A stretch of 64,000 nucleotides of DNA, taken from Pseudobdellovibrionaceae bacterium (lineage in GTDB: Bacteria; Bdellovibrionota; Bdellovibrionia; Bdellovibrionales; JAGQZY01). This document shows positions 53,994-62,792 of this stretch, one piece after another. The DNA lies in assembly GCA_020635085.1 (NCBI GenBank), contig JACKAL010000006.1, forward strand, positions 1 to 64,000, written 5' to 3'. A program made the position numbers and the translations under genes. The stretch's first letter is position 1. Each line of letters begins with the position of its first letter. The notes beneath the pieces are model-generated. The model ran no database searches and was not told the DNA's origin. It worked only from the letters and a program-made list of their open reading frames with translations.

Positions 53994-55196
53994 ATGTCAG
54001 GATTAAATATCGAAAACGTCAGTCCACAAAAATTTAAACTGGGAAATACGGCTAATATGGCCATGATGGCAATGGCGGGCTTAGGTTTCGCACTGCTCGT
54101 TCTTGGGTTTATTGTTAACCACGAAAGAGCATGGCATGCTTATCTAGTCAGCTTTTTCTACTTTACATGTATGGCTATGGGAGGCTTGTTTTTTACAGCG
54201 ATCCAACATGTGGCGTCCGCAGGATGGAGCGTGAACGTGCGTCGTTTAGCAGAGGCACTGGCGTCTTTTATCCCATTTGTATTTGTTTTGGGCTTACCCA
54301 TTGTGATTTTTGCCGGTAAAGATCTTTATTTGTGGCTCAATGCTGATGAAGTGGCAAAAGATGCGATTCTTCAGGGAAAAGCCGCTTATTTAAATAAAAC
54401 TTTTTTTATTATTCGTTTTGCTATCTTTGCTGGGGCGTGGATTTTATTTTCTAAAAAAATCGTTGGTTTTTCATTGTCGCAAGACAACGATGGAAAAGAT
54501 TCTTGGACCGTGTGTGCCCTTAAGTGGTCGGTGGCGTTTCTTTTAGTTTTTGCCCTGAGTTTTTCCTTTTTTAGTGTGGATTTTTTAATGAGCCTTGAGC
54601 CCCATTGGTTTAGCACGATCTTTGGTGTTTATTGTTTTGCTGGTTTATTTCAATCTTCTTTGGCTTTATTAACTTTAATGGCCTTGTATGTTGTGCAAAA
54701 TGGTTTAGCCAAAGGGTTAGTCACTATCGAGCATGTTCACGATCTCGGAAAATTAACAAAAGGGTTTACTGTATTTTGGGCTTATATAGCGTTTTCACAA
54801 TTTATGCTTATTTGGTATGCCAATCTTCCCGAGGAAACGATTTTCTACATCGATCGCTCGCACGGCGGGTGGTTGTATATATCTTTAGCTCTTCTTGTTT
54901 TCCGTTTTATTGTTCCTTTCTTGGCATTGTTGCCTCGTTGGGCAAAACGTACTCCAGCTCACTTAACGGCGGTATGTATTCTGATTTTAGTTATGGAGTA
55001 TGTGGATATTTATTGGCTCGTATACCCGAACTACAGCCATGAATACGTTGCCTTCTCATGGATGGAAATCGGTGCTTTTGTTGGTTTCCTTGGTGTTTTT
55101 GGTATTATTGTGACTCGCTTTTTGGGTCAACACAATCTCATTCCAATCAAAGATCCTCGTCGCGAAGAATCTATCCATCACCACGTCACGTACTAA
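53994..55196 (+). CDS. actF: Alternative complex III NrfD-like subunit ActF
   Basis: 400 residues from ATG 53994 (TGGAG six bases upstream). About ten membrane helices, distantly similar to ActC (YLVSFFYFTCMAMGGLFFTA, FSVDFLMSLEPHWFSTIFG, LLVFRFIVPFLALLPRWAKR). It completes the membrane part of alternative complex III. The C-terminus is His-rich (HHHV). No further act gene and no terminal oxidase gene follows; the next gene is thrS after a short gap with a dispersed repeat. Confidence 0.92.
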   Translation: MSGLNIENVSPQKFKLGNTANMAMMAMAGLGFALLVLGFIVNHERAWHAYLVSFFYFTCMAMGGLFFTAIQHVASAGWSVNVRRLAEALASFIPFVFVLGLPIVIFAGKDLYLWLNADEVAKDAILQGKAAYLNKTFFIIRFAIFAGAWILFSKKIVGFSLSQDNDGKDSWTVCALKWSVAFLLVFALSFSFFSVDFLMSLEPHWFSTIFGVYCFAGLFQSSLALLTLMALYVVQNGLAKGLVTIEHVHDLGKLTKGFTVFWAYIAFSQFMLIWYANLPEETIFYIDRSHGGWLYISLALLVFRFIVPFLALLPRWAKRTPAHLTAVCILILVMEYVDIYWLVYPNYSHEYVAFSWMEIGAFVGFLGVFGIIVTRFLGQHNLIPIKDPRREESIHHHVTY

Positions 55197-55212
55197 AAAA
55201 GTGGCAGCGGTT

Positions 55213-55241
55213 GTCATCCTGAGGCTTTAGCCGAAGGATCT
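55213..55241. repeat. Dispersed hairpin repeat, copy 3
   Basis: GTCATCCTGAGGC-ttta-GCCGAAGGATCT, the same 29-base plan as the copy at 11785-11813 with a changed loop. It folds as ATCCT/AGGAT, GA/GA internal loop and GGC/GCC. It lies 16 bases after the actF stop. Confidence 0.75.
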
Positions 55242-55394
55242 CTTTCCATTGCGACCGCGCGCATCACAAGAGAATGGTCTCTTAGTGAGATCATTCATGT
55301 TTTGGTTGATTTTAAGCGTCATGTTGATTAAGATTCATCCTGATGAACTCTAATTTTTCTCAAAAATATCTCATCTTTACGACGTTTTAAGCGA

Positions 55395-57368
55395 ATGTCT
55401 GTAGTGCGCGTACAACTTCCTGATAAGTCGGTAAAAGAATTTTCCATACCTCCAACAATATTACAGGTGGCAGAGTCTATTGGTCCGGGACTGGCAAAAA
55501 ATTGTGTGGGTGGAATTATAAATGGCGACAAAGAAATTCGCGATTTGCGCTCCATTTTAAATGATGGCGATCATCTCGAAATCGTCACCGCCAATTCCGA
55601 AAAAGGTCGTGATGTTTTACGTCATACTGGTGCACATATTCTGGCACAAGCGGTTCAGGAGCTATTTAAAAATGTAAAAGTGACGATTGGCCCTGTCGTC
55701 GAGGAAGGGTTCTATTACGATTTCGATACAGAAACGCCGTTAACTCTCGAAGATCTCGAAAAAATTGAAACTCGTATGGGTGAGATCATCAAGCGCGATC
55801 TGCAATTAACACGTGAAGTGTGGTCTTCTGAGAAAGCTGTCCAAGTGTTCAGCGAGATGGGCGAAACATACAAAGTTGAGATCATCCGCGATTTGGGTGC
55901 AAAAGAAGTTTCTATTTATAAGCAGGGTGATTGGTTTGATCTCTGTCGTGGACCTCACACGCAATCCACAGGTCAGGTGAAAGCCGTCAAGGTGCTCTCT
56001 ATAGCCGGGGCTTATTGGCGCGGAGATCAAAAAAATAAACAGTTGCAACGTGTGTACGCTACAGCTTTTTACGATAAGAAGGAACTTAAAGAACATCTGC
56101 ATAATTTGGAAGAGGCTAAAAAACGTGATCATCGCAAAGTCGGCCGCGAATTGGGCCTGATCATGTTTCATGATTGGGCTCCGGGTATGCCATTTTTTAC
56201 CCCCAAAGGGACAATCATTTACAATGAGCTTGCGGGTTATATTCGTGAGCTTTATCGCAAATATGGCTATCAGGAAGTGATCACACCGCAAATTTATGAT
56301 GCCGAACTCTATAAGACATCTGGTCATTACGCTCATTACAAAGACAATATGTATTTTAGTCATATTGGAGAAAATAAAACCGAAGTGGGCGTGAAACCGA
56401 TGAACTGCCCAGGCCATTGTTTGCTTTTTGGCTCCGAACACCACTCCTACCGTGAACTGCCTTATCGCATCGCGGATTTTGGAAGACTTCATCGTTATGA
56501 GGCGAGCGGAGCGTTACATGGACTCACCCGTGTACGTTCTATGAGTCAAGATGACGCCCATATTTTTTGTACAGAGAATCAACTCCAGCCAGAGATGGAA
56601 AGTTTTATGACTTTCTTGGCTGAAGTGTATCGCACCCTCGGAATGGATGAGTACAAGGTGCTTATTGCCACTCGTCCCGAAGCGCGTATGGGAAGTGACG
56701 AGACGTGGGATAAAGCGGAGGGCGCTCTTTTTGGTGCTATGGAAAAGTTAGGGATTCCTTATGAAGTGAGCCCTGGCGATGGGGCCTTTTATGGACCTAA
56801 AATTGAAGTACATTTTGTCGATGTGATGAAGCGCACATGGCAATTAGGCACTGTACAAGTGGATTACAATATGCCACAGAGTTTTCATTTAAAATATGTA
56901 GGTGATGACAATGCGGAGCACACACCCATTATGCTTCATCGCGCGATACTGGGAACTCTAGAGCGTTTTATTGGAATTTACATCGAACATTGTGCAGGTC
57001 GATTTCCATTGTGGTTAGCTCCAGAACAAGTGGTCATTTTAAATGTGACCGATCGCCAAGATGCCTACTGCCAAGAGCTTAAGAATATTCTTGTTAAAGA
57101 AGGTGTTCGTGTTCGTTATGATAATCGCAACGAAAAACTAGGCTATAAAATTCGCGAAGCCCAGTTGCAGCAGGTTCCTTATATGTTGATTATTGGTGAT
57201 AAGGAAATGGAGCAGAAAACCGTTTCTGTGCGCTTGCGCAGTGGAACAATGCTCAACTTTATGGAAACAAATGAGTTTAGAAAAAAACTTTTAGATGAAT
57301 ACAAAACCAAGTCATTGGTATCTTTGTTTGATGATAACAAAAATACCAGTGCTAACGAAGGAGACTAG
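55395..57368 (+). CDS. thrS: Threonine-tRNA ligase
   Basis: 657 residues, full-length class II synthetase. The N-terminal TGS domain (about 1-65), the editing domain with HTGAHILAQAVQELF, the catalytic core with the zinc Cys and motif MNCPGHCLLFGSEHHSYREL, motif 2 RLHRYEASGALHGLTRVR and motif 3 LHRAILGTLERFIGI, and the anticodon-binding domain at the C-terminus are all present. It charges tRNA-Thr and edits mischarged Ser-tRNA. It precedes infC by two bases, as in many bacteria. Confidence 0.97.
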   Translation: MSVVRVQLPDKSVKEFSIPPTILQVAESIGPGLAKNCVGGIINGDKEIRDLRSILNDGDHLEIVTANSEKGRDVLRHTGAHILAQAVQELFKNVKVTIGPVVEEGFYYDFDTETPLTLEDLEKIETRMGEIIKRDLQLTREVWSSEKAVQVFSEMGETYKVEIIRDLGAKEVSIYKQGDWFDLCRGPHTQSTGQVKAVKVLSIAGAYWRGDQKNKQLQRVYATAFYDKKELKEHLHNLEEAKKRDHRKVGRELGLIMFHDWAPGMPFFTPKGTIIYNELAGYIRELYRKYGYQEVITPQIYDAELYKTSGHYAHYKDNMYFSHIGENKTEVGVKPMNCPGHCLLFGSEHHSYRELPYRIADFGRLHRYEASGALHGLTRVRSMSQDDAHIFCTENQLQPEMESFMTFLAEVYRTLGMDEYKVLIATRPEARMGSDETWDKAEGALFGAMEKLGIPYEVSPGDGAFYGPKIEVHFVDVMKRTWQLGTVQVDYNMPQSFHLKYVGDDNAEHTPIMLHRAILGTLERFIGIYIEHCAGRFPLWLAPEQVVILNVTDRQDAYCQELKNILVKEGVRVRYDNRNEKLGYKIREAQLQQVPYMLIIGDKEMEQKTVSVRLRSGTMLNFMETNEFRKKLLDEYKTKSLVSLFDDNKNTSANEGD

Positions 57369-57370
57369 CC

Positions 57371-58033
57371 ATTAATAAGCCACCGTTTAAAAAACCATTT
57401 TCTGGGGGATATCAAGGCAATAAAGGATCGGGCGAGACAAATCGTTTTCCACGAAGTCCTCGAAAAAATGAGAACGATCCATTTAATATCAACGAGCAAA
57501 TTCGTGCACGCGAAGTGCGGGTGATTGGGCCAGATGGTAAAATGCTCGGAGTCTATCCAACAATGCAAGCTCAGCAGTTGGCGCGGGATTTTGGATTAGA
57601 TTTAATAGAGGTGGCTCCCGAGGCTCAACCACCAACTTGTAAAATTATGGATTATGGCAAGTGGAAATACGAAAACAAAAAGAAAACCCAAGCCAATAAG
57701 AAGAAGCAAGTGATTATTACACTAAAAGAGATCCAAATTCGCTTACGTACTGATGAGCATGATTTGGATGTAAAGATGAAGCACGCCCGTCGCTTCTTAT
57801 TAGAGGGTGATAAGGTCAAGGTCAGTATGCGTTTTCAAGGGCGCGAAATGTCACAGATGGATACAGGCCGCGAGGTTATGGCAAAGCTCGCTCAAGACTT
57901 AGCGGATCTTGCTATAATAGAAGCAGAGCCAAAGAGCGAGGGACGACAGATGTTTATGATTCTTGCTCCAGATGCAGTTAAGATAAAGGAATACAAACAG
58001 AAGCATGTTGCTGTGGAGTCTAAACCAAGTTAG
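57371..58033 (+). CDS. infC: Translation initiation factor IF-3, AUU start
   Basis: 220 residues. The frame extends upstream of the first conventional start (GTG 57515) to ATT at 57371, preceded by AAGGAG at seven bases; this restores the conserved INEQIRAREVRVIGPDG block near residue 41. AUU is the classic infC start, through which IF-3 represses its own translation. The protein has a basic, disordered N-terminus of about 35 residues, the N domain, a Lys-rich linker (KKKTQANKKKQ) and a C domain with RFQGREM. It binds the 30S subunit and checks initiation. Two bases separate it from thrS. Confidence 0.95.
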   Translation: MNKPPFKKPFSGGYQGNKGSGETNRFPRSPRKNENDPFNINEQIRAREVRVIGPDGKMLGVYPTMQAQQLARDFGLDLIEVAPEAQPPTCKIMDYGKWKYENKKKTQANKKKQVIITLKEIQIRLRTDEHDLDVKMKHARRFLLEGDKVKVSMRFQGREMSQMDTGREVMAKLAQDLADLAIIEAEPKSEGRQMFMILAPDAVKIKEYKQKHVAVESKPS

Positions 58034-58041
58034 AGCACGTG

Positions 58042-59373
58042 CTAGTTTTCTTTTGGAGAAAAATCCACTGTAATGCGAGTCCCAGATGTCGTGGAGTCTA
58101 TGTCCAGACGCCAGTGATATAAGTGACATATTGTTTTTACCCATGCGAGGCCAAGTCCGTGGCCTTTATAGGGTGTTGCGGAGTTGCCAAAATTAAAAGG
58201 CTCTCCAAGATGTTTTATGACATTTTCGGGAAATCCAGAGCCATGGTCAGAAACGATCATGCTTGTACTGTTGACCAGAATTTCCACTTGTCCCTGGGAA
58301 TATTTTAAAGCATTGCTTATTAAATTTTGTATCAACTGCGCTAAATGATTGACGTTACAAGGCAAGGACAAATCAGTAGTGACCTCTAAGTGAACTCGCT
58401 GCTTTGTGTCTTCTGTAAGACTATCGATGGCATTGACGAGAACTTCTTTTATTGGAACCAGCGAGGCATGTTGAGACGGAGCGGAGCTGTTTTCGAGTTC
58501 GGCCCAGTCTAAGAAAGAATTAATGATGTTTTTGATATTGTGAATATAGCGAAAGCTTTTTTCGTGATCGATATGCCGTAGTTCACTTTGGTTTTCTAAA
58601 TGGAGCATCAGTTGTGTTAACGGAGTTTTTAACTCATGAGCCATTTGAGCGGCCCACAGGCGGGACATTTTATTGTTGTTATTTATTTTATTGAGAAGTG
58701 TATCTAAATTGTTGGCGAGAGTTTTCAGTTCATCATTTTTGTTAAATCCCTGATAAAATTTGCCGGGAACTCCCGGGAGAGATTTACGATTGTCTAATGT
58801 TTTTGCCGTAGAGGACAAAAATTGCCCGAGTTGATTGATAGGGGAGAAAAGCAGTCCAGACAGAAGCCAACTAGAAAGAAACCCTAACGCTCCTATCGAT
58901 AAAAATAGCAGAGTTAAATAGAAGTGGGAATAGTTGGAATTTTCATCTTTTACAATCATTCCGACTTGTAAGATTTTTCCGTCGTTTTCGGGAAGATGCA
59001 AATTTAATACACGAATAGGGGTTTCGTTGACGACCACATTCAACCATTTGGGATCTGTTCTTAATTCAGACAGGCGCAAGAGATCTGTAGTTTTATTTTT
59101 AAGTAAAATGCGTCCATCGGCAGAACGAACAATAAAAAATTTATCGACCTCATCTGGCCCAAGGACACTATAGATGACTTCTTCAACTTTCTGGGTTTCC
59201 ATTCTTTGTGGATCATTCCATTTAAATTTTCTGAGGACGCTAGCTGTTTGTAGAAGGCGAAAATCAATGTTTTCCACAAATGTTCTGTGTGAAAAATAAT
59301 TATGTACGAATAGCGAGAATAACGACACGTTGATTAACACAATAGCGGTGATGAGAAAGTATCTAACTCTCAA
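58042..59373 (-). CDS. Sensor histidine kinase
   Basis: 443 residues. Two membrane helices (about 6-27 and 153-177) enclose a periplasmic sensor domain of about 125 residues; a HAMP-like segment follows, then the H box AAQMAHELKTPLTQL, the N box NLISNALKYSQG, G1 VSDHGSGFPE and G2 GHGLGLAW. It autophosphorylates on His and signals to the response regulator gene that overlaps it by 11 bases. The start codon is TTG at 59373. Input signal unknown. It converges on infC with only eight bases between stops. Confidence 0.93.
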   Translation of the reverse strand: MRVRYFLITAIVLINVSLFSLFVHNYFSHRTFVENIDFRLLQTASVLRKFKWNDPQRMETQKVEEVIYSVLGPDEVDKFFIVRSADGRILLKNKTTDLLRLSELRTDPKWLNVVVNETPIRVLNLHLPENDGKILQVGMIVKDENSNYSHFYLTLLFLSIGALGFLSSWLLSGLLFSPINQLGQFLSSTAKTLDNRKSLPGVPGKFYQGFNKNDELKTLANNLDTLLNKINNNNKMSRLWAAQMAHELKTPLTQLMLHLENQSELRHIDHEKSFRYIHNIKNIINSFLDWAELENSSAPSQHASLVPIKEVLVNAIDSLTEDTKQRVHLEVTTDLSLPCNVNHLAQLIQNLISNALKYSQGQVEILVNSTSMIVSDHGSGFPENVIKHLGEPFNFGNSATPYKGHGLGLAWVKTICHLYHWRLDIDSTTSGTRITVDFSPKEN

Positions 59374-60046
59374 GCCAGTACCCTGAATTTCGTGAATTTT
59401 TAATTTGCAGATTGGAGCCGAGATCGGCCAATTTTTTGCGGAGATTCATTATGGTTGTTTCGACGACATTTGTTTCAGTTTTAAGATAAGTTCCCCAAAC
59501 AGACTCAAGCAAATCCATTTTACTCCATATTTTTCCAGGGTCTTTCATAAGATTTTGTAAAAGAAGAAACTCTTTGCTGGGAAGACTTATTTGTTCATGA
59601 CTGACGGTTACTTTGCGTTTGATGACATCAACGACGGTATTACCCATTTGTAAAAACTGCTCGGAATTATTAGGACTTTGGTTTTGGTTGTATCTTAAGC
59701 GTGCTTGAATGCGGGCATGTAGCTCTCCAGCCGAGAACGGTTTTCCTAAATAGTCGTCCACGCCCATGTTGAGGAGTTCCGTTTTTTCTTCAGGAGTACT
59801 GATGGCGGAGAGAACAATCAGTGGGGCTGTCGGCCAATGCTCTCTTAGATCAGGAACCAAATATTTCATATCGAAGTTTTCGATCAAGCGGTCCATAATG
59901 ATGCAATCGTAATCTTCATGTTTTTTTAAAACCTTATTGATCTCATCTCTTTGCCGACAAATTGTAACGGCTAAACCTTTCGTATTTAGGTATTGGAAAA
60001 TGAATTGGGCAATTTCTTTGTCATCCTCAATTAGCAAAATTCTCAT
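59363..60046 (-). CDS. OmpR-family response regulator
   Basis: About 227 residues from ATG 60046; an ATG at 60088 would add 14 residues but breaks the normal receiver start MRILLIEDDKEIAQF. The receiver has the acidic pair EDD, the phosphorylation Asp in CIIMDR, VLSA and the Lys of GKPFSAGEL. A winged-helix DNA-binding domain follows (SLPSKEFLLLQNLMKDPGKI, ETTIMNLRKKLAD). It is paired with the kinase gene and divergent from the pilin gene, which is a plausible target. Confidence 0.93.
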   Translation of the reverse strand: MRILLIEDDKEIAQFIFQYLNTKGLAVTICRQRDEINKVLKKHEDYDCIIMDRLIENFDMKYLVPDLREHWPTAPLIVLSAISTPEEKTELLNMGVDDYLGKPFSAGELHARIQARLRYNQNQSPNNSEQFLQMGNTVVDVIKRKVTVSHEQISLPSKEFLLLQNLMKDPGKIWSKMDLLESVWGTYLKTETNVVETTIMNLRKKLADLGSNLQIKNSRNSGYWLES

Positions 60047-60216
60047 ATTGATACTAGAGTAGCGTGGACTTGGTATTTCCTCTAGCATAGCAGGTAGGAG
60101 TACGACTAAGGTGGAGTTTTGCGTACGTCTAGTATAAAAAAACGATTTTATTTTGCATACTTAGCGAAAATAAAAATTTTTTTATCTCGAATTGATTGAG
60201 GCTAAAAGTTTATTAC

Positions 60217-60230
60217 CGATAAGCTTATCG
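60217..60230. promoter_or_regulatory. Palindrome between the response regulator and pilin genes
   Basis: CGATAAGCTTATCG is a perfect 14-bp palindrome about 40 bases before the pilin start codon, in the divergent region shared with the response regulator. It could be an operator; OmpR-type regulators usually use direct repeats, so the binder is open. Confidence 0.35.
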
Positions 60231-60269
60231 TGAAGGATGTTTTAAAAAATCATTAAAAGAGGTTTGCAT

Positions 60270-60809
60270 ATGAAAAAAATATTTAAACTCAATCAACAAG
60301 GCTTTTCACTTATCGAGCTGATGGTTGTGGTGGCAATTATCGCCATTTTGGCGACGTTTGCGATACCTCAGTATCAGTCTTTTCAGTCCAAAGCGCGCCA
60401 AAAAGAAGGTATGACATTATTAAACTCCTACTATGTCGCCGCAATGGCCACACAGGCAGAAATGGGTGTTCTTCCTGGAAACTTCGTGGGTACTGGTTTT
60501 AATCCTGCAGGACAGGTGCATTACCGTATTACATCGCAAAACGGTGCAACACCGACTTATGGTCCTAATAATACAACATGTGTGAGTACAGTGAATAACT
60601 GTGGTGGTTATGGCACGTGGACGGAAGTCACATCGGGTGCTTTCGCAGCCAATGCCGTGAACACTTGTACCGTAGCTACAACCAGTGCCAGTGGAACATT
60701 TACGGCGTGTGCGTCAGCCAATATTCGCCCTAATTCGGGTGCGGATGTGGATACATGGTCGATCAATCAGGCGAAAACGTTAACCAATACAAATGATGGT
60801 ATTAACTAG
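60270..60809 (+). CDS. Type IV pilin-like protein
   Basis: 179 residues from ATG 60270 (AAGAGG seven bases upstream). A short basic leader precedes the prepilin peptidase site QQG|FSLIELMVVVAIIAILA with Glu at +5. The rest resembles a PilA-like globular domain: FAIPQYQSFQSKARQKEG, a Gly/Thr/Asn-rich region and four Cys that could form two disulfides. It would assemble into a pilus or a pseudopilus. No pilus assembly genes lie next to it, so it depends on a machinery elsewhere. Confidence 0.9.
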   Translation: MKKIFKLNQQGFSLIELMVVVAIIAILATFAIPQYQSFQSKARQKEGMTLLNSYYVAAMATQAEMGVLPGNFVGTGFNPAGQVHYRITSQNGATPTYGPNNTTCVSTVNNCGGYGTWTEVTSGAFAANAVNTCTVATTSASGTFTACASANIRPNSGADVDTWSINQAKTLTNTNDGIN

Positions 60810-60850
60810 AGCCTCGTTTTACAAAGTTACTGCGAATTTTAGCGCTTTTA

Positions 60851-60878
60851 AAAACGCACCCTTGTTGGTGCGTTTTTT
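60851..60878 (+). terminator. Intrinsic terminator of the pilin gene
   Basis: AAAACGCACC pairs perfectly with GGTGCGTTTT around CTTGTT, followed by further T residues. A textbook terminator, 42 bases after the pilin stop. Confidence 0.92.
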
Positions 60879-61204
60879 GTTTAAAAGGCACTTGGTCTTG
60901 TCAGGTTGTTCTCAACCCTAGCTCTTTAAAGGTCTAATGACCATTCCTGCGGCTCCTTAGGACTCTAAATTACAACATTACGCCACGCATCAACATGAGA
61001 GAAGAAGCCCTAAGCAAATAGGGAAATGCTCTGGAGCAAGAAAAATGGGGGTATGGTACTAATGTGGGTCTAAAAAACCCACAGATGGACCGACTTAACC
61101 ACTTGTCATTGCCGGACTTTTTCGCTACAAATCAAAGCCACATAAATTGTCTTGTAGAGGTTTTAAGCAAGATTGAAGTCTTCGCCTTTACGGAAGGGAA
61201 CAAA
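60879..61204 (+). promoter_or_regulatory. Leader region of rpmI-rplT
   Basis: About 325 bases between the pilin terminator and rpmI, with no gene. It must carry the rpmI-rplT promoter. A hairpin GTGGGT/ACCCAC lies at 61064-61082 inside the likely leader. Ribosomal protein L20 is known in other bacteria to bind the leader of this operon; whether this region does so cannot be read from sequence. Confidence 0.4.
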
Positions 61205-61396
61205 ATGAAAGCAAAAACGCACTCAGGTGCTAAGAAGCGCCTACGTGTTTTGAGTCGCGACAAAATTAAACGTCGCCAAACTAAAACACGCCATCTACTT
61301 AAAAATAAATCGTCAAAAGCAAAACGTCACCTTGGTGATGTGGTTTATGTTGATCCAGCCAATCTGCCTAATACGCGCAGATGTTTTAATATTTAA
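61205..61396 (+). CDS. rpmI: 50S ribosomal protein L35
   Basis: 63 residues from ATG 61205 (GAAGGG upstream). MKAKTHSGAKKRLRVL, KIKRRQTKTRHLLKNKS and KAKRHLGD are the diagnostic L35 motifs. The frame is open upstream, but only this start gives a normal L35. It forms an operon with rplT (12-base gap). It is separated from infC by about 3.2 kb, which is unusual. Confidence 0.96.
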   Translation: MKAKTHSGAKKRLRVLSRDKIKRRQTKTRHLLKNKSSKAKRHLGDVVYVDPANLPNTRRCFNI

Positions 61397-61407
61397 GGAG
61401 GCTTGCG

Positions 61408-61755
61408 ATGAGAGTAAAAGGTGGTGTCGTTAGTCGTCGACGCAGAAATAAAGTTTTAAAAAGAGCTAGTGGTTATTATTCTTCAGGCAGTCGTTTATTC
61501 ATTTACGCTAAAGAGAGAAACGATCGTGCCTTAGCGTTCGCTTACCGCGATCGTAAACAAAGAAAGCGTCATTTCCGTAAACTTTGGATTATGCGTATTT
61601 CTGCTGCTGCAAAACTAAATGGTGTGAGCTATTCCAAATTTATGGGTGCTTTAATTAAAAGTGAAATTGGTTTAGATCGCAAAGTGTTGGCAGATATGGC
61701 TGTTTTTGATCCAAAAGGGTTTTCTGATTTAGTTCAAAAAGTTATGCCTAAATAG
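61408..61755 (+). CDS. rplT: 50S ribosomal protein L20
   Basis: 115 residues, normal size, with AAGGAGG before the ATG. RVKGGVVSRRRRNKVLKRAS and FAYRDRKQRKRHFRKLWIMR are canonical L20 segments. L20 is an early 23S rRNA-binding assembly protein and, in other bacteria, the autoregulator of this operon. fni follows after 11 bases. Confidence 0.97.
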   Translation: MRVKGGVVSRRRRNKVLKRASGYYSSGSRLFIYAKERNDRALAFAYRDRKQRKRHFRKLWIMRISAAAKLNGVSYSKFMGALIKSEIGLDRKVLADMAVFDPKGFSDLVQKVMPK

Positions 61756-61766
61756 GGGAGGCCCTT

Positions 61767-62792
61767 ATGCTCGACTTTGAGAAAAGAAAAAGAGATCACA
61801 TTGATATCTCTTTATCCGCTCAAAGTCAGTCGGGCGTTCCTGCTGGCTTCGAACGGGTAGAGATGATTCATGAGGCTCTACCCGACCTTAATTTTTCCGA
61901 TATCAACATTCAAACTTCAACCTTAGGGCTTCCGGTCTCGTCTCCTTTTTTTGTTTCATCGATGACGTTGGGGCATATGGGTTCAGAAGCATTAAATTCC
62001 ATTATTGCATCGGTCTGTGAGGAGCGAAATATTCTCATGGCGGTTGGTTCTCAGCGCCGACAACTGACAGACCCGACGGCGGCTCAAGAGTGCCGCCGGT
62101 TGCGTAAAGAATTTCCCCGTTTAAAACTGCTCGGCAACATTGGCCTTTCGCAATTGATTCAGTCCTCTACAGAGGAGATCACAGAGCTTATTCATTCTTT
62201 GGCAGCACAAGGGTTGATCATACACACCAACCCACTACAAGAATGCATTCAGCCCGAGGGAACGCCGCAGTTTCGCGGCGGTAAAGACGCCCTTGAACGC
62301 ATTTGTCAGTCTTTGGATGTGCCCGTTATTCTTAAAGAGACGGGCTGTGGTTTTTCGCTCAAAACTTTGGAGTCGTTACGCCACAGTGGCTTAAGCGCGG
62401 TGGATATCAGTGGTCGCGGTGGAACGCATTGGGGCCGTGTCGAAACTGAGCGCGCCGGGAAAGATTCCGTACAGGCGTTAGCCGGTCAAACATTTAGGGA
62501 CTGGGGGATTTCCACGGTGGAGTCGACCCATCAAGCGGCACAGCTCTACCTTCCTTTTGAGGTGTGGTCTTCAGGCGGTGTGCGCTCAGGTCTTGATGGA
62601 GCGAAGCTTATCGCCATGGGCGCCCATATGGTGGGAATTGCACGCCCTGTTTTACAAGAGGCTCTGCGTGGAAAAGAATTTTTACAAAAGTTTTTTGATG
62701 TGCTCGACTATGAACTAAAAGTAGCGATGTTTTGTTCAGGAGTGGATGCCATTTCGCGATTGCGTACAGAGAGGGTATGGAAGTGGATTTAG
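61767..62792 (+). CDS. fni: Type 2 isopentenyl-diphosphate isomerase
   Basis: 341 residues with GGGAGG before the ATG. FMN-dependent type 2 isomerase motifs: RKRDHIDISL at the start, SPFFVSSMTLGHMGSEALN, MAVGSQRRQL, LIIHTNPLQECIQPEG (the QxEG-type catalytic loop), AVDISGRGGTHWGRVE and VWSSGGVRSGLDGAKLIAMGAHMVGIARP, the FMN phosphate site. It interconverts isopentenyl and dimethylallyl diphosphate. It overlaps the HMG-CoA reductase gene, forming part of a mevalonate-pathway cluster. Confidence 0.95.
   Translation: MLDFEKRKRDHIDISLSAQSQSGVPAGFERVEMIHEALPDLNFSDINIQTSTLGLPVSSPFFVSSMTLGHMGSEALNSIIASVCEERNILMAVGSQRRQLTDPTAAQECRRLRKEFPRLKLLGNIGLSQLIQSSTEEITELIHSLAAQGLIIHTNPLQECIQPEGTPQFRGGKDALERICQSLDVPVILKETGCGFSLKTLESLRHSGLSAVDISGRGGTHWGRVETERAGKDSVQALAGQTFRDWGISTVESTHQAAQLYLPFEVWSSGGVRSGLDGAKLIAMGAHMVGIARPVLQEALRGKEFLQKFFDVLDYELKVAMFCSGVDAISRLRTERVWKWI

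Noticed and set aside
57515..58033. infC starting at GTG 57515
   Set aside because: It would remove the conserved INEQIR block; the ATT at 57371 with AAGGAG restores the family N-terminus.
61064..61204. N-terminal extension of rpmI
   Set aside because: L35 is about 63-66 residues and starts at the MKAKTHSG motif at 61205, which has its own ribosome binding site.
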